A stretch of 25,363 nt of DNA. Origin: Euglena gracilis (taxonomy: Eukaryota; Euglenozoa; Euglenophyceae; Euglenales; Euglenaceae). This document shows, piece by piece, positions 1 to 9,791 of the stretch; within the stretch, counting starts at the first letter, position 1, and every line of letters begins with the position of its first letter. Position numbers and translations under genes: made by a program. Below the pieces are notes generated by a model. That model was not told the DNA's origin, did not search any database, and was given only the letters and a program-made list of their open reading frames with translations. The stretch lies in the NCBI GenBank assembly GCA_900893395.1, contig CAAHFI010144042.1:1-25363 (forward strand). The letters are read 5' to 3'.

Positions 1-3000
1 GAAACCGATTGGGGGTCCCCATTGCAACCCCCGATAGGTATTCCGATGTGCCGGCCGGATTAGTGCCTACGGTGTGAAAAACATGCGGATATCAAAAAAC
101 TAGCAAGTATCGACGTTTTGGAGGGGTGGAAGACACCCCAAATGTCAGTACAGCCTGGTCCCATACTTGGCCCATGGGAAACCGTGTTTTGGGCCTAAAC
201 TGGAAACCGATTGGGGTCCCATTGCAACCCCCGGTATAGGTATTCCGATGTGCCGGCCGGATTAGTGCCTACGGGTGTGAAAAACATCGGATATCAAAAA
301 ACTAGCAAGTATGACGTTTTTGGAGGGTGGAAGACGACCCCAAATGTCAGTAGCCTGGTCCCATACTTGGGCCCATGGAAAGCGTGATTTGGGCCTAAAA
401 CTGGAAACCGATTGGGGGTTCCCATTGCAACCCCCGGTATAGGTATTCCGATGTGCCGGCCGGATTAGTGCCTACGGGTGTGAAAAACATGCGGATATCA
501 AAAAACTAGCAAGTATCGACGTTTTGGAGGGTGGAAGACGACCCAAATGTCAGTACAGCCTGGTTCCCATACTTGGGCCCATGGAAAGCGTGATTTGGGC
601 CTAAAACTGGAAACCGATTGGGGGTTCCCATTGCAACCCCCGGTATAGGTATTCCGATGTGCCGGCCGGATTAGTGCCTACGGGTGTGAAAAACATGCGG
701 ATATCAAAAAACTAGCAAGGTATCGACGTTTTTGGGGGGTGGAAGACGACCCCAAATGTCAGTACAGCCTGGTTCCCATACTTGGGCCCATGGGAAACCG
801 TGATTTGGGCCTAAACTGGAAACCGATTGGGGTTCCCATTGCAACCCCCGGTATAGGTATTCCGATGTGCCGGCCGGATTAGTGCCTACGGGTGTGAAAA
901 ACATGCGGATATCAAAAAACTAGCAAGTATCGACGTTTTTGGAGGGGTGGAAGACGACCCCAAATGTCAGTACAGCCTGGTTCCCCATACTTGGGCCCAT
1001 GGGAAACCGTGATTTGGGCCTAAAACTGGAAACCGATTGGGGTTCCATTGCAACCCCGGTATAGTATTCCGATGTGCCGGCCGGATTAGTGCCTACGGGT
1101 GTGAAAAACATGCGGATATCAAAAAAACTAGCAAGGTATCGACGTTTTTGGAGGGGTGGAAGACGACCCCAAATGTCAGTAAGCCTGGTTCCCATACTTG
1201 GGCCCATGGGAAACCGTGATTTGGGCCTAAAACTGGAAACCGATTGGGGGTTCCCATTGCAACCCCCGGTATAGGTATTCCGATGTGCCGGCCGGATTAG
1301 TGCCTACGGGTGTAAAACATGCGGATATCAAAAACTAGCAAGTATCGACGTTTTTGGAGGGGTGGAAGACGACCCCAAATGTCAGTACAGCCTGGTTCCC
1401 ATACTTGGGCCCATGGGAAACCGTTTTGGGCCTAAAACTGGAAACCGATTGGGGGTTCCCATTGCAACCCCCGGTATAGGTATTCCGATGTGCCGGCCGG
1501 ATTAGTGCCTACGGGTGTGAAAAACATGCGGATATCAAAAAACTAGCAAGTATCGACGTTTTGGAGGGGTGGAAGACGACCCCAAATGTCAGTACAGCCT
1601 GGTTCCCATACTTGGGCCCATGGGAAACCGTGATTTGGGCCTAAAACTGGAAACCGATTGGGGGTTCCCATTGCAACCCCCGGATAGGTATTCCGATGTG
1701 CCGGCCGGATTAGTGCCTACGGGTGTGAAAAACATGCGGATATCAAAAAACTAGCAAGGTATCGACGTTTTGGAGGGGTGGAAGACGACCCCAAATGTCA
1801 GTACAGCCTGGTTCCCATACTTGGGCCCATGGGAAACCGTGATTTGGGCCTAAAACTGGAAACCGATTGGGGGTTCCCATTGCAACCCCCGGTATAGGTA
1901 TTCCGATGTGCCGGCCGGATTAGTGCCTACGGGTGTGAAAAACATGCGGATATCAAAAAACTAGCAAGTATCGACGTTTTTGGAGGGGTGGAAGACGACC
2001 CCAAATGTCAGTACAGCCTGGTCCCATACTTGGGCCCATGGAAACGCTGTTTTGGGCCTAAAACTGGAAACCGATTGGGGTTCCCATTGCAACCCCGGTA
2101 TAGGTATTCCGATGTGCCGGCCGGATTAGTGCCTACGGGTGTGAAAAACATGCGGATATCAAAAAACTAGCAAGATATCGACGTTTTTGGAGGGGTGGAA
2201 GACGACCCCAAATGTCAGTACAGCCTGGTTCCCCATACTTGGGCCCATGGGAAACCGTGATTTGGGCCTAAAACTGGAAACCGATTGGGGGTTCCCATTG
2301 CAACCCCCGGTATAGGTATTCCGATGTGCCGGCCGGATTAGTGCCTACGGGTGTGAAAAACATGCGGATATCAAAAAACTAGCAAGGTATCGACGTTTTT
2401 GGAGGGGTGGAAGACGACCCCAAATGTCAGTACAGCCTGGTTCCCATACTTGGGCCCATGGGAAACCGTGATTTGGGCCTAAAACTGGAAACCGATTGGG
2501 GGTTCCCATTGCAACCCCGGTTAGTATTCCGATGTGCCGGCCGGATTAGTGCCTACGGGTGTGAAAAACATGCGGATATCAAAAAACTAGCAAGTATCGA
2601 CGTTTTTGGAGGGGTGGAAGACGACCCCAAATGTCAGTACAGCCTGGTTCCCATACTTGGGCCCAGGAAACCGTGATTTGGGCCTAAAACTGGAAACCGA
2701 TTGGGGGTTCCCATTGCAACCCCCGGTATAGGTATTCCGATGTGCCGGCCGGATTAGTGCCTACGGGTGTGAAAAACATGCGGATATCAAAAAACTAGCA
2801 AGGTATCGACGTTTTGGAGGGGTGGAAGACGACCCCAAATGTCAGTACAGCCTGGTTCCCATACTTGGGCCCATGGGAAACCGTGATTTGGGCCTAAAAC
2901 TGGAAACCGATTGGGGTTCCCATTGCAACCCCCGGTATAGGTATTCCGATGTGCCGGCCGGATTAGTGCCTACGGGTGTGAAAAACATGCGGATATCAAA

Positions 3001-5207
3001 AAACTAGCAAGGTATCGACGTTTTTGGAGGGGTGGAAGACGACCCCAAATGTCAGTACAGCCTGGTTCCCATACTTGGGCCCATGGGAAACCGTGATTTG
3101 GGCCTAAAACTGGAAACCGATTGGGGTTCCCATTGCAACCCCCGGTATAGGTATTCCGATGTGCCGGCCGGATTAGTGCCTACGGGTGTGAAAAACATGC
3201 GGATATCAAAAAACTAGCAAGGTATCGACGTTTTTGGAGGGGTGGAAGACGACCCCAAATGTCAGTACAGCCTGGTTCCCATACTTGGGCCATGGGAAAC
3301 CGTGATTTGGGCCTAAAACTGGAAACCGATTGGGGGTTCCCATTGCAACCCCCGGTATAGGTATTCCGATGTGCCGGCCGGATTAGTGCCTACGGGTGTG
3401 AAAAACATGCGGATATCAAAAAACTAGCAAGGTATCGACGTTTTTGGAGGGGTGGAAGACGACCCCAAATGTCAGTACAGCCTGGTTCCCAACTTGGGCC
3501 CATGGGAAACCGTGATTTGGGCCTAAAACTGGAAACCGATTGGGGGTTCCCATTGCAACCCCCGGTATAGGTATTCCGATGTGCCGGCCGGATTAGTGCC
3601 TACGGGTGTGAAAAACATGCGGATATCAAAAAACTAGCAAGTATCGACGTTTTTGGAGGGGTGGAAGACGACCCCAAATGTCAGTACAGCCTGGTTCCCA
3701 TACTTGGGCCCATGGGAAACCGTGATTTGGGCCTAAAACTGGAAACCGATTGGGGGTTCCCATTGCAACCCCCGGTATAGGTATTCCGATGTGCCGGCCG
3801 GATTAGTGCCTACGGGTGTGAAAAACATGCGGATATCAAAAAACTAGCAAGGTATCGACGTTTTTGGAGGGGTGGAAGACGACCCCAAATGTCAGTACAG
3901 CCTGGTTCCCATACTTGGGCCCAGGGAAACCGTGATTTGGGCCTAAAACTGGAAACCGATTGGGGGTTCCCATTGCAACCCCCGGTATAGGTATTCCGAT
4001 GTGCCGGCCGGATTAGTGCCTACGGGTGTGAAAAACATGCGGATATCAAAAAACTAGCAAGTATCGACGTTTTTGGAGGGGTGGAAGACGACCCCAAATG
4101 TCAGTACAGCCTGGTTCCCATACTTGGGCCCAGGAAACCGTGATTTGGGCCTAAAACTGGAAACCGATTGGGGGTTCCCATTGCAACCCCCGGTATAGGT
4201 ATTCCGATGTGCCGGCCGGATTAGTGCCTACGGGTGTGAAAAACATGCGGATATCAAAAAACTAGCAAGTATCGACGTTTTTGGAGGGGTGGAAGACGAC
4301 CCCAAATGTCAGTACAGCCTGGTTCCCATACTTGGGCCCATGGGAAAGCGTGATTTGGGCCTAAAACTGGAAACCGATTGGGGTTCCCATTGCAACCCCC
4401 GGTATAGGTATTCCGATGTGCCGGCCGGATTAGTGCCTACGGGTGTGAAAAACATGCGGATATCAAAAAACTAGCAAGGTATCGACGTTTTTGGAGGGGT
4501 GGAAGACGACCCCAAATGTCAGTACAGCCTGGTTCCCATACTTGGGCCCATGGGAAACCGTGATTTGGGCCTAAAACTGGAAACCGATTGGGGTTCCCAT
4601 TGCAACCCCCGGTATAGGTATTCCGATGTGCCGGCCGGATTAGTGCCTACGGGTGTGAAAAACATGCGGATATCAAAAAACTAGCAAGTATCGACGTTTT
4701 TGGAGGGGTGGAAGACGACCCCAAATGTCAGTACAGCCTGGTTCCCATACTTGGGCCCATGGGAAACCGTGATTTGGGCCTAAAACTGGAAACCGATTGG
4801 GGGTTCCCATTGCAACCCCCGGTATAGGTATTCCGATGTGCCGCCGGCGGATTAGTGCCTACGGGTGTGAAAAACATGCGGATATCAAAAAACTAGCAAG
4901 TATCGACGTTTTTGGAGGGGTGGAAGACGCCCCAAATGTCAGTACAGCCTGGTTCCCATACTTGGGCCCATGGGAAACCGTGATTTGGGCCTAAAACTGG
5001 AAACCGATTGGGGTTCCCATTGCAACCCCCGGTATGGTATTCCGATGTGCCGGCCGGATTAGTGCCTACGGGTGTGAAAAACATGCGGATATCAAAAAAA
5101 CTAGCAAGGTATCGACGTTTTGGAGGGGTGGAAGACGACCCAAATGTCAGTACAGCCTGGTTCCCATACTTGGGCCCATGGGAAACCGTGATTTGGGCCT
5201 AAAACTG
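1..5207 (+). repeat. Left block of the array, AAGGTATCG-type copies
   Basis: About 25 copies. At the diagnostic position after CTAGCAA, eleven copies read GGTATCG, one reads GATATCG (near 2170) and the rest carry the one-base-shorter GTATCG. The variant GAAAGCG in place of GAAACCG appears near 377, 585 and 4346. A GTTTTGGG form replaces GTGATTTGGG near 185, 1424 and 2048, with small differences among the three. The first 2 kb has the most single-base losses, for example shortened G and C runs and missing bases in ACGGGTGTGAAAAAC. Spacing between copies ranges from about 202 to 211 bp. No other sequence is present. Confidence 0.85.
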
Positions 5208-7289
5208 GAAACCGATTGGGGGTTCCCATTGCAACCCCCGGTATAGGTATTCCGATGTGCCGGCCGGATTAGTGCCTACGGGTGTGAAAAACATGCGGAT
5301 ATCAAAAAACTAGCAAGTATCGACGTTTTTGGAGGGGTGGAAGACGACCCCAAATGTCAGTACAGCCTGGTTCCCATACTTGGGCCCATGGGAAACCGTG
5401 ATTTGGGCCTAAAACTGGAAACCGATTGGGGTTCCCATTGCAACCCCCGGTATAGGTATTCCGATGTGCCGGCCGGATTAGTGCCTACGGGTGTGAAAAA
5501 CATGCGGATATCAAAAAACTAGCAAGTATCGACGTTTTTGGAGGGGTGGAAGACGACCCCAAATGTCAGTACAGCCTGGTTCCCATACTTGGGCCATGGA
5601 AACCGTGATTTGGGCCTAAAACTGGAAACCGATTGGGGGTTCCCATTGCAACCCCGGTATAGGTATTCCGATGTGCCGGCCGGATTAGTGCCTACGGGTG
5701 TGAAAAACATGCGGATATCAAAAAACTAGCAAGTATCGACGTTTTTGGAGGGGTGGAAGACGACCCCAAATGTCAGTACAGCCTGGTTCCCATACTTGGG
5801 CCCATGGGAAACCGTGATTTGGGCCTAAAACTGGAAACCGATTGGGGGTTCCCATTGCAACCCCCGGTATAGGTATTCCGATGTGCCGGCCGGATTAGTG
5901 CCTACGGGTGTAAAAACATGCGGATATCAAAAAACTAGCAAGTATCGACGTTTTTGGAGGGGTGGAAGACGACCCCAAATGTCAGTACAGCCTGGTTCCC
6001 ATACTTGGGCCCATGGGAAACCGTGATTTGGGCCTAAAACTGGAAACCGATTGGGGTTCCCATTGCAACCCCCGGTATAGGTATTCCGATGTGCCGGCCG
6101 GATTAGTGCCTACGGGTGTGAAAAACATGCGGATATCAAAAAACTAGCAATATCGACGTTTTGGAGGGGTGGAAGACGACCCCAAATGTCAGTACAGCCT
6201 GGTTCCCATACTTGGGCCCATGGAAACCGTGATTTGGGCCTAAAACTGGAAACCGATTGGGGGTTCCCATTGCAACCCCCGGTATAGGTATTCCGATGTG
6301 CCGGCCGGATTAGTGCCTACGGGTGTGAAAAACATGCGGATATCAAAAAACTAGCAAGTATCGACGTTTTTGGAGGGGTGGAAGACGACCCCAAATGTCA
6401 GTACAGCCTGGTTCCCATACTTGGGCCCATGGGAAACCGTGATTTGGCCTAAAACTGGAAACCGATTGGGGGTTCCCATTGCAACCCCGGTATAGGTATT
6501 CCGATGTGCCGGCCGGATTAGTGCCTACGGGTGTGAAAAACATGCGGATATCAAAAAACTAGCAAGTATCGACGTTTTTGGAGGGGTGGAAGACGACCCC
6601 AAATGTCAGTACAGCCTGGTTCCCATACTTGGGCCCATGGGAAACCGTGATTTGGGCCTAAAACTGGAAACCGATTGGGGGTTCCCATTGCAACCCCGGT
6701 ATAGGTATTCCGATGTGCCGGCCGGATTAGTGCCTACGGGTGTGAAAAACATGCGGATATCAAAAAACTAGCAAGTATCGACGTTTTGGAGGGGTGGAAG
6801 ACGACCCCAAATGTCAGTACAGCCTGGTTCCCATACTTGGGCCCATGGGAAACCGTGATTTGGGCCTAAAACTGGAAACCGATTGGGGTTCCCATTGCAA
6901 CCCCGGTATAGGTATTCCGATGTGCCGGCCGGATTAGTGCCTACGGGTGTGAAAAACATGCGGATATCAAAAAACTAGCAAGTATCGACGTTTTGGAGGG
7001 GTGGAAGACGACCCCAAATGTCAGTACAGCCTGGTTCCCATACTTGGGCCCATGGGAAACCGTGATTTGGCCTAAAACTGGAAACCGATTGGGGGTTCCC
7101 ATTGCAACCCCCGGTATAGGTATTCCGATGTGCCGGCCGGATTAGTGCCTACGGGTGTGAAAAACATGCGGATATCAAAAAACTAGCAAGTATCGACGTT
7201 TTTGGAGGGGTGGAAGACGACCCAAATGTCAGTACAGCCTGGTTCCCATACTTGGGCCCATGGGAAACCGTGATTTGGGCCTAAAACTG
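5208..7289 (+). repeat. Transitional block, only shortened junction copies
   Basis: About ten copies lie between the last left-hand AAGGTATCG copy (landmark at 5105) and the first central AAGATATCG copy (landmark at 7396). All carry the shortened form AAGTATCG, except one near 6147 that reads AATATCG. Because the informative base is missing in every copy, this stretch cannot be assigned to either the flank or the core type. It may be a real sub-block of 210-bp monomers or the zone where consensus calling failed to choose between G and A. Nothing else is visible in it. Confidence 0.7.
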
Positions 7290-9610
7290 GAAACCGATTG
7301 GGGGTTCCCATTGCAACCCCCGGTATAGGTATTCCGATGTGCCGGCCGGATTAGTGCCTACGGGTGTGAAAAACATGCGGATATCAAAAAACTAGCAAGA
7401 TATCGACGTTTTTGGAGGGGTGGAAGACGACCCCAAATGTCAGTACAGCCTGGTTCCCATACTTGGGCCCATGGGAAACCGTGATTTGGGCCTAAAACTG
7501 GAAACCGATTGGGGGTTCCCATTGCAACCCCCGGTATAGTATTCCGATGTGCCGGCCGGATTAGTGCCTACGGGTGTGAAAAACATGCGGATATCAAAAA
7601 ACTAGCAAGATATCGACGTTTTTGGAGGGGTGGAAGACGACCCCAAATGTCAGTACAGCCTGGTTCCCATACTTGGGCCCATGGGAAACCGTGATTTGGG
7701 CCTAAAACTGGAAACCGATTGGGGGTTCCCATTGCAACCCCCGGTAGGTATTCCGATGTGCCGGCCGGATTAGTGCCTACGGGTGTGAAAAACATGCGGA
7801 TATCAAAAAACTAGCAAGATATCGACGTTTTTGGAGGGGTGGAAGACGACCCCAAATGTCAGTACAGCCTGGTTCCCATACTTGGGCCCATGGGAAACCG
7901 TGATTTGGGCCTAAAACTGGAAACCGATTGGGGGTTCCCATTGCAACCCCCGGTATAGGTATTCCGATGTGCCGGCCGGATTAGTGCCTACGGGTGTGAA
8001 AAACATGCGGATATCAAAAAACTAGCAAGATATCGACGTTTTTGGAGGGGTGGAAGACGACCCCAAATGTCAGTACAGCCTGGTTCCCATACTTGGGCCC
8101 ATGGGAAACCGTGATTTGGGCCTAAAACTGGAAACCGATTGGGGGTTCCCATTGCAACCCCCGGTATAGGTATTCCGATGTGCCGGCCGGATTAGTGCCT
8201 ACGGGTGTGAAAAACATGCGGATATCAAAAAACTAGCAAGATATCGACGTTTTTGGAGGGGTGGAAGACGACCCCAAATGTCAGTACAGCCTGGTTCCCA
8301 TACTTGGGCCCATGGGAAACCGTGATTTGGGCCTAAAACTGGAAACCGATTGGGGGTTCCCATTGCAACCCCGGTATAGGTATTCCGATGTGCCGGCCGG
8401 ATTAGTGCCTACGGGTGTGAAAAACATGCGGATATCAAAAAACTAGCAAAGTATCGACGTTTTTGGAGGGGTGGAAGACGCCCCAAATGTCAGTACAGCC
8501 TGGTTCCCATACTTGGGCCCATGGGAAACCGTGATTTGGGCCTAAAACTGGAAACCGATTGGGGGTTCCCATTGCAACCCCCGGTATAGTATTCCGATGT
8601 GCCGGCCGGATTAGTGCCTACGGGTGTGAAAAACATGCGGATATCAAAAAACTAGCAAGATATCGACGTTTTTGGAGGGGTGGAAGACGACCCCAAATGT
8701 CAGTACAGCCTGGTTCCCATACTTGGGCCCATGGGAAACCGTGATTTGGGCCTAAAACTGGAAACCGATTGGGGGTTCCCATTGCAACCCCCGGTATAGG
8801 TATTCCGATGTGCCGGCCGGATTAGTGCCTACGGGTGTGAAAACATGCGGATATCAAAAAACTAGCAAGATATCGACGTTTTTGGAGGGGTGGAAGACGA
8901 CCCCAAATGTCAGTACAGCCTGGTTCCCATACTTGGGCCCATGGGAAACCGTGATTTGGGCCTAAAACTGGAAACCGATTGGGGGTTCCCATTGCAACCC
9001 CCGGTATAGGTATTCCGATGTGCCGGCCGGATTAGTGCCTACGGGTGTGAAAAACATGCGGATATCAAAAAACTAGCAAGTATCGACGTTTTTGGAGGGG
9101 TGGAAGACGACCCCAAATGTCAGTACAGCCTGGTTCCCATACTTGGGCCCATGGGAAACCGTGATTTGGCCTAAAACTGGAAACCGATTGGGGGTTCCCA
9201 TTGCAACCCCGGTATAGGTATTCCGATGTGCCGGCCGGATTAGTGCCTACGGGTGTGAAAAACATGCGGATATCAAAAAACTAGCAAGATATCGACGTTT
9301 TTGGAGGGGTGGAAGACGACCCCAAATGTCAGTACAGCCTGGTTCCCATACTTGGGCCCATGGGAAACCGTGATTTGGGCCTAAAACTGGAAACCGATTG
9401 GGGGTTCCCATTGCAACCCCCGGTATAGGTATTCCGATGTGCCGGCCGGATTAGTGCCTACGGGTGTGAAAAACATGCGGATATCAAAAAACTAGCAAGA
9501 TATCGACGTTTTTGGAGGGGTGGAAGACGACCCCAAATGTCAGTACAGCCTGGTTCCCATACTTGGGCCCATGGGAAACCGTGATTTGGGCCTAAAACTG
9601 GAAACCGATT

Positions 9611-9632
9611 GGGGGTTCCCATTGCAACCCCC
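9611..9632. repeat. Hairpin-forming inverted repeat in the monomer (example copy)
   Basis: GGGGGTT and AACCCCC form a perfect 7-bp inverted repeat around the 8-base loop CCCATTGC. The same arrangement recurs in nearly every copy. Its G5 and C5 arms are also the commonest sites of one-base loss in the array. No function is shown by sequence alone; single-strand or cruciform structure is possible. Confidence 0.8.
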
Positions 9633-9652
9633 GGTATAGGTATTCCGATGTG

Positions 9653-9660
9653 CCGGCCGG
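9653..9660. repeat. CCGGCCGG palindrome (example copy)
   Basis: This is a perfect 8-bp GC-only palindrome at monomer 53-60, and it is conserved in nearly all copies. Exceptions are altered forms near 4841, 17200 and 23665. It carries two of the monomer's CpG sites. I know of no specific protein bound here. Confidence 0.75.
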
Positions 9661-9690
9661 ATTAGTGCCTACGGGTGTGAAAAACATGCG

Positions 9691-9715
9691 GATATCAAAA
9701 AACTAGCAAGATATC
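9691..9715. repeat. Paired GATATC palindromes flanking CTAGCAAG (example copy)
   Basis: One GATATC at monomer 91-96 is nearly invariant. A second at 110-115, 19 bp later, exists only in copies reading AAGATATCG, which are the central type. An A6 tract and CTAGCAAG lie between them. Gain or loss of the second palindrome is the clearest diagnostic difference between array blocks. Confidence 0.8.
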
Positions 9716-9727
9716 GACGTTTTTGGA

Positions 9728-9745
9728 GGGGTGGAAGACGACCCC
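9728..9745. repeat. GGGGT/ACCCC inverted repeat (example copy)
   Basis: A 5-bp stem surrounds the 8-base loop GGAAGACG, at monomer 128-145. TTT upstream and AAA downstream could extend it past a small bulge. The loop length equals that of the hairpin at monomer 11-32. It recurs in most copies, with frequent one-base loss in the G or C run. Confidence 0.65.
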
Positions 9746-9762
9746 AAATGTCAGTACAGCCT

Positions 9763-9791
9763 GGTTCCCATACTTGGGCCCATGGGAAACC
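9763..9791. repeat. Nested palindromic segment with TGGGCCCA and CCCATGGG (example copy)
   Basis: GGTTCCCA pairs with TGGGAAACC if one A is bulged, enclosing TACTTGGGCCCA. Inside it, the 8-bp palindromes TGGGCCCA (9775-9782) and CCCATGGG (9779-9786) overlap by four bases. This is the densest dyad symmetry in the monomer. It is disrupted in several right-end copies. Confidence 0.7.

Noticed and set aside
2407-2676. Longer frames (about 90-101 codons) at 2407-2676, 17484-17756 and 24742-25047 as possible small genes.
   Set aside because: They exceed the usual length only because one-base losses shift the frame past the regular stop. Protein content is still monomer translation.
9653-9680. CENP-B box around CCGGCCGGATTAGTGCCTAC and CGGG.
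   Set aside because: Aligning the only CGGG with the box places ATTA where TTCG is required and C at the required A. The essential core is not met.
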